From: Miltoncostaea sp963762825 | Lineage (GTDB): Bacteria; Actinomycetota; Thermoleophilia; Miltoncostaeales; Miltoncostaeaceae | Direction of reading: 5' to 3' | Assembly: GCA_963762825.1 (NCBI GenBank) | Contig: CAVXLZ010000001.1 | Span: 372,001 to 436,000, forward strand | DNA length: 64,000 bases | Shown: in pieces, positions 19,306-31,473 of the stretch | Layout of the letters: every line of letters begins with the position of its first letter | How positions within the stretch are numbered: position 1 is the first letter of the stretch | Program-made: the position numbers and the translations under genes | Notes under the pieces: model-generated | The model's input: only the letters and a program-made list of their open reading frames with translations | The model's database searches: none | Told to the model about the DNA's origin: nothing

Positions 19306-21155
19306 GCGCCGCGCCCGAGCCCCCCCACCAGCGCGCCCGCTACTGGCGGGTGCCGCGCCGCCGCCGCGGTGGGTCGCGGTGGTCGGCTGGTCGCTGTGGG
19401 CGCTGGCGGGGCTCGCGGTCTCGGTGCTGGCGGGCGGCTACATCTACCTCGACGACACGCTGCAGGCCGCGGCGCCCAACACCCCCGAGGCCGGTGGCCG
19501 CGCGCAAGGCCACGCGGCCCGTGCTGCCGGGGGAGCCGACCAACGTGCTGCTGATCGGCTCCGACACCCGCCCCTCCGAGGGCGATCCCGGGCGCAGCGA
19601 TTCGCTGATCCTGGTGCGGATGGACCCTCAGCGCGACTTCATCTCGATGCTCTCGTTCCCGCGCGACCTCTACGTGCCGATCCCCGGCTACGGCACCGAC
19701 AAGATCAACGCGGCCTACTCCCATGGCGCAGCGACCACGATCGAGACGGTGAAGCAGCTCACCGGTCAGCCGATCAACGCCTACGTGATCCTTGACTTCA
19801 CGGGCTTCTCGCGCCTCGTCGACGCCGTCGGCGGCGTGTACCTCGACGTCGACCGGCGCTACTTCAACAAGAACATCGGCACGGCGGCCACCAACTACTC
19901 GGACATCGACCTCCAGCCGGGCTACCAGAGGCTGAACGGACCCGACGCGCTCGCCTACGTGCGCTATCGGCACACCGATTCGACCTACTCGCGCGACGCC
20001 CGCCAGCAGACCTTCCTCTCGGAGCTGAAGCGCCAGACCAAAGACCTCGGCAACCTCACCAACATCACCACCTTCCGGAGGATCTTCGGCGAGAACATCG
20101 AGATCAGCATCCGCGATCCGAAGAAGTTCATCTCGCTGCTCGAGCTGGCCCTCGTGACGCCGAAGGACCGGATCGCAAAGGTGTCGGTGGTGGGCTCCGA
20201 CGACATGACCGCAGCGGGAGCGTCGATCCAGGTGGCCAGCCAGGCCACGGTCGACGAGGCGGTCGCCGCCTGGAGGGAGCCCGAGTTCGAGTTCGGCCAG
20301 AAATCGACGGCCAAGCCGATCGATCCGTTGACCGTCGATGTCGTCGTCCAGAACGGCAGCGGGAAGGTGCTGGCGGCGGAGAGCGTCGCTGAGGCCCTCG
20401 CCGCGAAGAAGTATGCGACCTCGGTGGCCGGCAACGCCGACAACTTCGAATACGCCACGAGCGCGGTGTTCTACGCGCCGGCGTTCCGTGAGCCGGCTCG
20501 CAAGATCGCGGCCCTGCTCGGTCCCACGGCGACCATCGGCGCGCTCACCGGATCCGCGAAGGCCAACGGCAACGAGGTGGTGGTGGTCGCCGGCGCCGAC
20601 TTCACCGGCGCTCTCGCCCCGCCGCCGCCGCGCGTCACGGAGCCTCCGGCCGAGACCACCGACACCACGAGTCTCGTCGAGCCCCTGCGGCAGCTCCGCA
20701 AGGACGTCCGTGGCCTGACCGTGATGGCGCCGCTCAAGGTGGCGAGCGGCTCCAGCGCGAGGATCGTGCGCTCCTACCGGATCAACACGGGGTCGGGCGA
20801 CAACGGCCCCCCGGCGATCAGGCTCGTCTTCGAGGTCTACGTCGGGGGCGGCCCGAGGTACTGGGGCATCACGATGACCTCGATGAAGAACCCCCCGATC
20901 GTGCAGGGCAAGACCGGGTCGTTCGTGTCGGGCGGACGCGAGTACCTCACTTACTATGACGGCAAGAGCCTCCAGCGCCTGGCTTTCCGCGTCGGCAGAT
21001 CGTGGTACTGGGTGTCCAACACGCTCAACAACGACCTCAGTGCCAGGACAATCCAGGAGATCGCCAAGTCGATGCGTCCGCTCAATCGCGCCAAACTGAC
21101 CAAGGGCCGTACCGACACCTCGGTCTCGGTTGAGACCGAGGGCTCGACCCCGTGA
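19302..21155 (+). CDS. LCP-family cell-wall ligase with LytR_C domain, compensated frameshift pair
   Basis: About 617 residues. LytR-CpsA-Psr proteins attach wall glycopolymers to peptidoglycan. The LCP domain is clear: NVLLIGSDTRPSEGDPGRSDS, SFPRDLYVPIPGYG, DKINAAYSHG and DALAYVRYRHTDS, with the catalytic Asp/Arg residues. A LytR_C domain follows (VDVVVQNGSGK to EVVVVAGADF) and then a unique C-terminal domain of about 170 residues. The membrane anchor (WSLWALAGLAVSVLAGGYIY) is read in another frame: one base is lost near 19355-19366 and one gained near 19490. The frame is open throughout, so automated annotation would hide this error. Confidence 0.87.
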   Translation: MSAAPEPPHQRARYWRVPRRRRGGSRWSAGRCGRWRGSRSRCWRAATSTSTTRCRPRRPTPPRPVAARKATRPVLPGEPTNVLLIGSDTRPSEGDPGRSDSLILVRMDPQRDFISMLSFPRDLYVPIPGYGTDKINAAYSHGAATTIETVKQLTGQPINAYVILDFTGFSRLVDAVGGVYLDVDRRYFNKNIGTAATNYSDIDLQPGYQRLNGPDALAYVRYRHTDSTYSRDARQQTFLSELKRQTKDLGNLTNITTFRRIFGENIEISIRDPKKFISLLELALVTPKDRIAKVSVVGSDDMTAAGASIQVASQATVDEAVAAWREPEFEFGQKSTAKPIDPLTVDVVVQNGSGKVLAAESVAEALAAKKYATSVAGNADNFEYATSAVFYAPAFREPARKIAALLGPTATIGALTGSAKANGNEVVVVAGADFTGALAPPPPRVTEPPAETTDTTSLVEPLRQLRKDVRGLTVMAPLKVASGSSARIVRSYRINTGSGDNGPPAIRLVFEVYVGGGPRYWGITMTSMKNPPIVQGKTGSFVSGGREYLTYYDGKSLQRLAFRVGRSWYWVSNTLNNDLSARTIQEIAKSMRPLNRAKLTKGRTDTSVSVETEGSTP

Positions 21156-22495
21156 GCGAGACCGCCGAGGACGACAAGACCTCCGCGCTTGCGCGCATCG
21201 GCGTCATCGGCGCCGGCTACGTCGGTCTGGTCACCGGCGTCTGCCTCGCCTCCATGGGCCACCAGGTGACGCTGCGCGACATCGACGCCTCCAAGGTCGC
21301 CTCGCTCGGCGACGGCCAGGTGCCGATCTACGAGCCCGGCCTCGCGGAGGTCATGGCCGAGCACTCCGATCGCCTCAGCTACACGCTCTCGCTGGAGCGC
21401 ATGCTCGACCGCTCCGACATCGTCTTCATCGCGGTCGACACCCCACCGACCTACTCAGGCGACGCCGACCTCTCGCGGGTGATGGCCGTGGTGGACGAGC
21501 TCGAGAGGGTCGGGGCCGACCCGCGCCACATCCTTGTGATGAAGAGCACCGTGCCGGTCGGCACCGGCGAGCGGGTGCGCGCCGAGCTCGACGCGCGCGG
21601 CCTGGGGAGCGTCGGCTACTGCTCGAACCCCGAGTTCCTGAAGGAGGGGGCGGCGGTCGCCGACTTCCTGCACCCCGACCGGGTGGTGATCGGCTCCTTC
21701 GATCCGGCCCACGGCGACCGCGTCGCAGCCCTCTACGCGCCGCTCGGGGCGCCCATCGTGCGCACCACCGTGCCCACGGCGGAGATGGTCAAGTACGCCT
21801 CGAACGCCTTCCTCGCCACCAAGATCAGCTTCATCAACGAGATCGCGAACGTCTGCGAGGAGGTCGGCGCCGATGTGGCCGTGGTCTCCCGCGGCATGGG
21901 GCTCGACTCGCGCATCGGCACCTCCTTCCTGCGCGCCGGCATCGGCTTCGGTGGCAGCTGCTTCCCCAAGGACGTCTCGGCGCTCAAGCAGCTGGCCGGC
22001 AACTCCGGCTACCACTTCCAGCTGCTCACCTCCGTGATCGAGGTCAACGAGCTCCAGAAGCGCCGGGTGATCGGCAAGCTGAAGAAGCACCTCGGGGGCC
22101 TCGAGGGCAAGAGGATCGCCCTGCTCGGCCTGGCCTTCAAGCCGGAGACCGACGACATGCGCGAGGCCTCCAGCCTGGTGCTGGCAGCTCGCCTGTTGGC
22201 CGAGGGGGCGGAGGTCGTCGCCTACGACCCGATCGTCAACATCGCGGGCGAGCGGCTGAAGGGCGTGACCATGAGCCCGAGCGCCGAGGATGCGGTGGCG
22301 GGAGCCGACGCGGCCGTGGTCGTGACCGAGTGGCCGGCCATCGTCGCGCTCGACTGGGCTCTCCTGCAGCCGACGATGCGCTCGGCGGTCGTGATCGACG
22401 GGCGCAACGCGCTCGACCCTCGTGCGATGACCCGGCTCGGCTACACATTCGAGGGAATCGGGCGGATCCCGGCACACGTGGACGAGGCGTCCTGA
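21152..22495 (+). CDS. ugd: UDP-glucose 6-dehydrogenase
   Basis: 447 residues. It oxidises UDP-glucose to UDP-glucuronate with two NAD+. The Rossmann motif is GVIGAGYVGLVTG near the N-terminus; the catalytic Cys lies in GFGGSCFPKDVSAL with KSTVPVGTGERVR and YCSNPEFLKEGAA also as in the family. The C-terminal domain carries IALLGLAFKPETDDMREASS. The GTG start overlaps the LCP gene stop (GTGA). UDP-glucuronate would feed a wall or capsular polymer, in line with its neighbours. Confidence 0.93.
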   Translation: MSETAEDDKTSALARIGVIGAGYVGLVTGVCLASMGHQVTLRDIDASKVASLGDGQVPIYEPGLAEVMAEHSDRLSYTLSLERMLDRSDIVFIAVDTPPTYSGDADLSRVMAVVDELERVGADPRHILVMKSTVPVGTGERVRAELDARGLGSVGYCSNPEFLKEGAAVADFLHPDRVVIGSFDPAHGDRVAALYAPLGAPIVRTTVPTAEMVKYASNAFLATKISFINEIANVCEEVGADVAVVSRGMGLDSRIGTSFLRAGIGFGGSCFPKDVSALKQLAGNSGYHFQLLTSVIEVNELQKRRVIGKLKKHLGGLEGKRIALLGLAFKPETDDMREASSLVLAARLLAEGAEVVAYDPIVNIAGERLKGVTMSPSAEDAVAGADAAVVVTEWPAIVALDWALLQPTMRSAVVIDGRNALDPRAMTRLGYTFEGIGRIPAHVDEAS

Positions 22496-23532
22496 CGCAG
22501 GCCGTGGTGCTCGTGGGCGGTCGGGGCAGCCGGCTGCGCCCCCTGACCGACACCCGTCCCAAGCCCATGATGGCGCTGGTGGACCGCCCCTTCGTGGCTC
22601 ACCAGATCGACCTGCTGCGCCGCCACGGCATCCACGACGTGATCTTCTCCTGCGGATACCGCCCCGACGCGCTGGAGGCGCACTTCGGCGACCGGTCCCC
22701 GGACGGGGTCCGCTTCCGCTACGTGGTCGACCCCGAGCCCCTGGGGACTGCCGGTGCGGTGAAGAACGCCGAGGGCCTGCTCGACGACGCGTCCTTCCTC
22801 GTGCTGAACGGGGACATCCTCACCGACCTCGATCTCGGTGCCTTCGTGGCCCACCACCGGGCGACCGAGGCGGCGGGCACCCTCGCCCTGACCCCCGTCG
22901 AGGACCCGAGCGCGTTCGGCCTCGTGCGCCTGCGGGAGGGCGGCTCGGTGGAGGCCTTTCTCGAGAAGCCCTCGCCGCACGAGCTGCGCCCGGGCGAGCC
23001 CTTCCGGATCAACGCCGGCACCTATCTCCTGGAGCCCGCTGTCCTCGAGCGCATCCCCGCCGCCCGCGCCTGCTCCATCGAGCGCGAGGTGTTCCCGGTG
23101 CTGGCCGAGGAGGGCGCCCTCCAGGGCTTCCCGAGCGACGCCTATTGGCGCGACATCGGGACGCCCTCGTCGTATCTCGCCGCGATCCACGACGTCCTCT
23201 CCGGCGCCCTGCACACCGAGTCGCCGACCGGCGCCGCCTACCTCGGCCCCGGTGCGAGCGTCGCACCCTCCGCCGCGGTGGATGCCCTCTCGTGCATCGG
23301 CGAGGGCGCGGCCGTCGGCGCCGGCGCGCGCGTGGCGGCGAGCGTGGTGGGCGCCGGTACCCGGATCGGCGAGGGGGCGGTGGTGGAGGGCGCGATCGTC
23401 GGTGAGGGCGTCGAGGTCGGCGCCGGGGCCCACCTGCTCCCGGGAGTGATCGTGGGGGATCGGGCGGTCATCGCGGCGGGCGCTGCCGTGGACCCGGCCG
23501 AGCCCGTCCCGACCGGCGGCGGCGTGGCGTGA
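22492..23532 (+). CDS. Mannose-1-phosphate guanylyltransferase-like NDP-sugar pyrophosphorylase
   Basis: 346 residues if started at the CTG at 22492, which overlaps the ugd stop (CTGA). The first normal candidate is GTG 22504, which would cut into the conserved strand QAVVLVGG. The nucleotidyltransferase domain is intact: VLVGGRGSRLRPLTDTRPKP, VLNGDILTDLDL and VEAFLEKPS. The C-terminal 110 residues form hexapeptide repeats (left-handed beta helix: GEGAAVGAGARVAASVVGAG). Such fused proteins make GDP-mannose or other NDP-sugars; substrate unproven. The isomerase that follows supports a mannose-1-phosphate route. Confidence 0.85.
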   Translation: MTQAVVLVGGRGSRLRPLTDTRPKPMMALVDRPFVAHQIDLLRRHGIHDVIFSCGYRPDALEAHFGDRSPDGVRFRYVVDPEPLGTAGAVKNAEGLLDDASFLVLNGDILTDLDLGAFVAHHRATEAAGTLALTPVEDPSAFGLVRLREGGSVEAFLEKPSPHELRPGEPFRINAGTYLLEPAVLERIPAARACSIEREVFPVLAEEGALQGFPSDAYWRDIGTPSSYLAAIHDVLSGALHTESPTGAAYLGPGASVAPSAAVDALSCIGEGAAVGAGARVAASVVGAGTRIGEGAVVEGAIVGEGVEVGAGAHLLPGVIVGDRAVIAAGAAVDPAEPVPTGGGVA

Positions 23533-23548
23533 GCGCACGGCGCTCCGG

Positions 23549-23554
23549 TAGGGT
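23549..23554 (+). promoter_or_regulatory. -10 box of the pgi/pmi-ahcY-mtnA segment, probably leaderless
   Basis: TAGGGT in the short gap after the pyrophosphorylase gene ends 6 bases before the GTG at 23561. An internal promoter is inferred; no -35 or ribosome-binding site is obvious. Confidence 0.45.
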
Positions 23555-23560
23555 GGCGCC

Positions 23561-24651
23561 GTGTTCGGACTCGATGGACCAGACGCGCTCGCGGCGGACA
23601 GCCTCGGGCTGATCCGCGCCATGGGTACGTCCGCCGCCGCCTTCGACGAGGCGCGGGCCGCGGCCGAGGGCTTGGAGCTCGTCTACCCGCCCGAGGAGAT
23701 CCGGGACGTCGCGATCTGCGGCATGGGCGGCTCGGCGATCGCCGCCGATCTGGTGGTCGGCGCGTACCGCGAGCGCCTGCGGGTGCCCATCAGCGTCGTA
23801 CGCGACTACTACCTGCCGGGATGGATCGGCGAGAACACGCTGGTCATCCTCAGCTCCTATTCGGGCGGCACGGAGGAGACGCTCACCTGCGCCTCCCAGG
23901 CGATCGAGCGCAACGCCCTCTGCGTCGCCATCACGAGCGGCGGCAAGCTCGGCTCGTTCTACGCGGCCGAGGGAGTGCCGGTGGTTCCGGTCGCCCCGGG
24001 CTCCAGCCGCGCGCCGCCCTGCTCCGGATGCTGGTGCCGCTCGTCGTGCTCTTCGACCGGCTCGGGGTGCTGCCCTCGCTCTCCTCCGATCTCGAGGAGA
24101 GCCGTGCCACGGTGGCCACCGCGGTCGCGACCCTCGGCCCCGAGGTGGACGAGGTCGGCAACCCGGCCAAGCAGCTCGCCCGTTCCCTGCAGGCGTCGGT
24201 GCCGTTGGTGTGGGGCGCGGAGCTGACGGCCCCGATCGCCGTCCGGTGGAAGTCTCAGTTCAACGAGAACTCCAAGGTGCCCGCGTTCAGCTCGGCTCTG
24301 CCCGAGCTCGATCACAACGAGATCGTGGGCTTCTCGGGCATGCCCGCCGGTCTCAGCACCCTCGCTCAGCTGATCCTGCTCCGCGACGAGCGCCAGCACC
24401 GCCAGGTCCACCGTCGCTTCGACCTCACACGCGAGCTCGTCGAGCCCCACGTCAACCGGGTGCTGTCGATCACGGGGGAGGGGCAGAGCGCGCTGGCGCG
24501 CATGCTCGACCTGGTGATCCTCGGCGACTACACGTCGCTCTACCTCGCGCTGCTGCGTGCGGTCGATCCCGGTCCGGTCGACATCATCGAGCGCTTGAAG
24601 GAGCGACTGGCCGAGACCGGTTACGGCAGGAGTGCGGACCCGAGCGCGTGA
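23561..24651 (+). CDS. Bifunctional phosphoglucose/phosphomannose isomerase, one frameshift
   Basis: About 363 residues after restoring one missing C near 24001 (gggctccag, where gggcctccag gives the family motif GLQPRAAL). It has two SIS domains: CGMGGSAIAADLV and SSYSGGTEETL in the first part, before the break, and WKSQFNENSKVPAF with the catalytic ELDHNEIVGF in the second part. The C-terminus has the helix RDERQHRQVHRRFDLTREL. It interconverts glucose-6-, fructose-6- and mannose-6-phosphate, supplying the sugar-nucleotide genes upstream. A single-base deletion in an otherwise normal gene suggests sequence error. Confidence 0.88.
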
Positions 24652-25920
24652 GCGGGACAGCTCCGGGGCACGACGTTGCCGACCTGGGCCTCGCCGGGCT
24701 CGGCCGGCAGGCGATCGAGTGGGCCGACCGGGACATGCCGGTGCTGCGCTCCATCCGCGAGCGCTTCGCCCGCGAGACTCCGCTTGCCGGTCTGCGCGTG
24801 TCGGCCTGTCTGCACGTCACCACCGAGACCGCGAACCTCATGCGAACGCTGCAGGCCGGCGGCGCCGATGTGGTGCTCGTCGCGTCGAACCCGCTCTCGA
24901 CGCAGGACGACGTCGCCGCCGCCCTCGTCTCCGATCACGGGGTCGCGACGTTCGCACGGCGGGGTGAGGACGAGCCCACCTACTACCGCCACATCATGGC
25001 CGCCATCGACCACGCGCCGCACATCACGATGGACGACGGCGCCGACGTCATCGGCGTGCTGCACGGCGAGCGCCGCGAGATGCTCGCGGGCGTGCTCGGC
25101 GGCACCGAGGAGACCACCACCGGGGATCATCCGGCTGCGCGCGCTCGAGGCCCAGGGCGGCCTGGCGTTCCCGGTCGTCTCGGTCAACGACGCCGACACC
25201 AAGCACCTCTTCGACAACCGCTACGGCACCGGTCAGTCCACGGTCGACGGGCTCCTGCGGGCCACCAACGTGCTCGTCGCGGGCCGGAGGGCGGTGGTCG
25301 CCGGCTTCGGCTGGTGCGGTCGCGGAGTCGCCGGCCGGCTGCGCGGCATGGGGGCGAACGTCATCGTGCTGGAGGTCAACCCGCTGCGGGCGCTCGAGGC
25401 CGTGATGGAGGGCTTCCAGGTGATGCCGGTGGCCGAGGCCGCGCGGGTCGGCGACATCTTCATCACGGCCACGGGCGACGTCAACGTGCTGCGCCGCGAG
25501 CACATCGGGGTGATGAAGGACGGCGCGATCCTCGCCAACACCGGTCACTTCAACGTGGAGATCGATCTCCCCGCGCTGGACGACCTGGCCGAGAGCGTCC
25601 ACGAGGTCCGCCCCTCCGTGCAGGAGCACCGGATGTCCGACGGCCGACGGCTCTACCTGCTCGCCGAGGGCCGGCTGCTGAACCTCTCCTGCGCCGAGGG
25701 CCACCCGGCGTCGGTGATGGACATGAGCTTCGCCAACCAGGCGCTCAGCGTGGAGTACCTGGCTCGTGAGGGGAGCGCGCTCGAGCCGCGCGTCTACTCG
25801 GTGCCGCGGAGCATCGACGACGAGATCGCCACTCTCAAGCTGGCCGCTCTCGGCGTCGAGATCGATGCCCTCACCCCCGAGCAGCTCGCCTACCTGGCCT
25901 CGTGGGATCAGGGCACGTGA
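24648..25920 (+). CDS. ahcY: Adenosylhomocysteinase, one frameshift
   Basis: About 423 residues after removing one G from GGGG at 25122-25125 (expected EETTTGIIRLRALEAQG). It hydrolyses S-adenosylhomocysteine to homocysteine and adenosine. Substrate-domain motifs: SACLHVTTETANL and SNPLSTQDDVAAAL. NAD domain: AGFGWCGRGVAGRLRGMGANVIVLE, with ITATGDVNVLRREH and LANTGHFNVEID. The length and the absence of the final KPDxYRY tail fit the shorter archaeal/Thermotoga-like branch of AhcY. The GTG start overlaps the isomerase stop; the stop overlaps the mtnA start. Confidence 0.92.
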
Positions 25921-27003
25921 GCCCGCCGCACACGGGCGAGGGCCTCGCCCCCGAGGAGGTCATCCGCCTCACCGGCGCCGGGGTGGAGATGCTCGATCAG
26001 ACCCGCCTGCCGGGGGAGGAGGCCACCCTCGTATGCTCGGGGTGGCCGGAGGTCGTCGAACGCGATCCGCCGTCTCGCCATCCGAGGGGCTCCGGCCATC
26101 GGGATCGCCGGCGCGATGGGGATGGCGCTGGCCGCGTATCACGCCGATCGCGGCGATCTCGGGGCGATGCGGAGCGAGATCGCGCGGGCGGCGGACGGCC
26201 TGCGCACGGCACGTCCGACGGCGGTCAACCTGACCTGGGCGGTGGATCGCCAGCGCCGCCTGGCCGACGCCCATCTCGGCACGACCGACGACCTGGTCGC
26301 CGCCCTTGCCGACGCCGCCCGAGAGCTCCACGCCGACGAGGTGGGGCGCTGCCGCCGGATGGGCGCCCACGCCCTGCCGCTCATGGGACGCGGCGCTCGC
26401 ATCCTCACCCACTGCAACGCGGGCGCGCTGGCCACGGGCGGCTACGGCACCGCGCTCGGCGTGGTGAGGGCCGCCCATGCGGCCGATCCCTCGGTGCGGG
26501 TCCTCGTGCCCGAGACCCGCCCGCTGCTGCAGGGCTCGCGGCTGACGGCCTGGGAGTTGGCACGTGACGGCATCGCCCACACGCTCATCACCGACTCGAT
26601 GGCAGGGGCGATGATGGCGGCCGGCGGCGTCACCCACGTCGTCGTCGGGGCCGACCGCATCGCCGCGAACGGAGACGTCGCCAACAAGATCGGCACCTAC
26701 GGCCTGGCGGTGCTCGCGCGAGAGCACGGCATCCCGGTGGTGGTCGCGGCTCCGACGACGACGGTCGACCTCTCGACCCCGACGGGCCGCGAGATCCCGA
26801 TCGAGGAGCGCGCCGCCGATGAGGTACGAGGACTCTCCCTCTTCGGCCGCCCGGCCGCCACCGCGTCGAGCGCCGTGGCCAACCCGGCCTTCGATGTCAC
26901 CCCGGCGCGGCTGGTCGCCGCGATCGTGACCGAGGTGGGCGTGCATAGACCGCCGTACGATCGCTCCCTGCAGGCCGCACTGGAGGCCGAACGCTCCGCG
27001 TAG
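25917..27003 (+). CDS. mtnA: Methylthioribose-1-phosphate isomerase, one frameshift
   Basis: About 361 residues after removing one extra C at 26061 (gaaCgcgatc, expected VVEAIRRLAIRGAPAIGIAGA). It isomerises 5-methylthioribose-1-phosphate to the ribulose form in methionine salvage. Motifs: RGAPAIGIAGAMG, catalytic Cys in LTHCNAGALATGGYGTALG, catalytic Asp in VVGADRIAANGDVANKIGTY. The related eIF2B-alpha proteins are excluded by these residues. The GTG start overlaps ahcY. The pair ahcY-mtnA handles both by-products of SAM use. Confidence 0.9.
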
Positions 27004-27063
27004 CGGCGCACTCGCGTGCGCCATAGGGCGCGAAACGGCGATGAACCGTGCCGCCTGCGCTCG

Positions 27064-27069
27064 TAGCGT
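27064..27069 (+). promoter_or_regulatory. -10 box of comF, probably leaderless
   Basis: TAGCGT ends 6 bases before the ATG at 27076; no ribosome-binding site lies between them. Confidence 0.45.
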
Positions 27070-27075
27070 CGTGGC

Positions 27076-27750
27076 ATGCCCATCGGAGGCCTTCTCGACC
27101 TCGTGCTCCCGCCGGCGTGCGCCGGGTGCGACCTGCCTGGTTCGGCCGCCTGCACGCGGTGCCTGCACGCTCTCGAGGGGCTGCCGCCGCCCTGGTGCGG
27201 CGGCTGCGGCGCTCCGGTGGCGGTCGCCGTCGATCGCTGCCCGGCCTGCAGAGGGCGGCTTCGGGGCGCCCGCCAGGCCGTCGCCTACTGCGGCCCGGCG
27301 CCGGCCCTGGCGAGCGCGCTGAAGGACCAGCGGCGGCGAGGCCTCTCCTCGGTGATGGCCGAGGTGATCGCGGCGCGCGTTCCGCAACCACCAGCCGACG
27401 CGGCCCTCGTGCCCGTTCCTCTGGGTCCGCACCGAGCGCGCGAGCGCGGCTTCAATCAGAGCCTGCTCATCGCCCGCGCCCTCGGGCGCATCTGGCACCG
27501 GCCGGTCGTGGAGACGCTCGTGCGGGTGCGCGAGGGAGACGACCAGCGCGGCGCGCGGGCGAGCGCGCGGGCCCGCCAGGTGGCCGGGGCTTTCGCCGTG
27601 CGCCCGGGCGCACGGGTCCCTGCGGTCGTGTGGCTCGTGGATGACGTCCACACCACCGGGGCGACGCTCGCCGACTGCTCGCGCGCCCTCCGGGCGGCGG
27701 GGGCCGGAGCGGTGGGAGCCGTCTGCTTCGCGCGGGTCGTCGCGAGGTGA
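27076..27750 (+). CDS. ComF family phosphoribosyltransferase-like protein
   Basis: 224 residues. The N-terminal part is a double zinc ribbon: Cys pairs CAGC, CTRC, CGGC and CPAC within residues 15-60. The C-terminal part is a type I PRTase fold with the PRPP loop VWLVDDVHTTGATLADC and RARERGFNQSLLIARAL before it. In naturally competent bacteria ComF/ComFC helps DNA uptake; outside them its role is unsettled. It stands before hpf with an 90-base gap. Confidence 0.88.
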   Translation: MPIGGLLDLVLPPACAGCDLPGSAACTRCLHALEGLPPPWCGGCGAPVAVAVDRCPACRGRLRGARQAVAYCGPAPALASALKDQRRRGLSSVMAEVIAARVPQPPADAALVPVPLGPHRARERGFNQSLLIARALGRIWHRPVVETLVRVREGDDQRGARASARARQVAGAFAVRPGARVPAVVWLVDDVHTTGATLADCSRALRAAGAGAVGAVCFARVVAR

Positions 27751-27803
27751 GGCCGATGGAGGGGCATAGCCCGGGCCGCTGCGCGCGCCCGGGTTCCGAG
27801 CGA

Positions 27804-27838
27804 TACTGTCCCTGCACTCGGCAACGATGCGAAGGAGG
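27804..27838 (+). promoter_or_regulatory. -10 box and ribosome-binding site of hpf
   Basis: TACTGT at 27804-27809 is followed by a short leader and a strong Shine-Dalgarno sequence AAGGAGG (27832-27838), 5 bases before the GTG start. This is one of the few perfect ribosome-binding sites in the window and fixes the start of hpf. Confidence 0.55.
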
Positions 27839-27843
27839 CCTCT

Positions 27844-28413
27844 GTGCAGCTCCAGGTCAAGGGCAAGGGATTGTCGGTCACCGACGCACTCTTCGATCAC
27901 GCCGAGCAGAAGTTCGAGAAGCTGGTCAGGATCTTCCCGCCATGGGACGAGGCAACCACTGTCGAGCTCGAGCTGTCGGTCGAGCGCAATCCCAAGATCG
28001 AGCGTCCGCAGATCGCCGAGGTCACCGTCCGCACGAAGGGGCCCGTCCTCCGAGTGCGAGAGAGCGCAGCGGACATGTACATCGCGATCGACCAGGCGGC
28101 CCACAAGCTGGAGCGCCAGGCGCGGCGCTATCGCGACCGGCGCAAGGACCACCACGGGCAACTGCCGATGGACCAGCTCGTCGAGCCCGCACCGGTCTCG
28201 CTGCCGGAGGAGGAGGCCGCCGACGATCGGACGCCGAAGCTCGTCAAGAGCAAGAGCTTCGAGATGAGGCAGATGGATCCCGAGGACGCGGCCCTCGCCA
28301 TGGACATGCTCAACCACGACTTCTATGTCTTCCGCAACGACGCCGATGGACAGGTCAACGTGGTCTACCGTCGCAGGGACGGCGACTACGGGCTCATCGC
28401 GCCGGAGGGCTGA
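27844..28413 (+). CDS. hpf: Ribosome hibernation promoting factor, long form
   Basis: 189 residues, the long (dimerising) HPF form. N-terminal ribosome-binding domain about residues 1-105 (QLQVKGKGLSVTDALFDHAEQKFEKL, and the basic end KLERQARRYRDRRKDHHG); C-terminal dimerisation domain about 135-189 (KSKSFEMRQMDPEDAALAMDMLNHDFYVFRNDADGQVNVVYRR cut by a charged linker). It binds 30S subunits and joins 70S particles into inactive 100S dimers in stationary phase. It sits directly before secA, a frequent order in Gram-positive bacteria. Confidence 0.93.
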   Translation: MQLQVKGKGLSVTDALFDHAEQKFEKLVRIFPPWDEATTVELELSVERNPKIERPQIAEVTVRTKGPVLRVRESAADMYIAIDQAAHKLERQARRYRDRRKDHHGQLPMDQLVEPAPVSLPEEEAADDRTPKLVKSKSFEMRQMDPEDAALAMDMLNHDFYVFRNDADGQVNVVYRRRDGDYGLIAPEG

Positions 28414-28527
28414 GGCCCGGGTCGAGGGGGCGTTCGGGTCCTCCCGGGCTCAAACCTGATCCGCCGGTGCCGATGAGGCCTGCGCTACCATGAAACGCGT
28501 TGTGCACACGACCCCGCGAGCCCGCCC

Positions 28528-31443
<2,916 letters not shown>

Positions 31444-31473
31444 GGCACTGCCGGGCGACGCTCGCCCGATCCC

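Noticed and set aside
19302..19500. Taking the open frame of the LCP gene at face value
   Set aside because: The frame is open, but its residues 26-66 are Arg/Thr/Ser-rich nonsense while another frame of the same bases codes a clear membrane anchor, so a compensated indel pair is the better reading.
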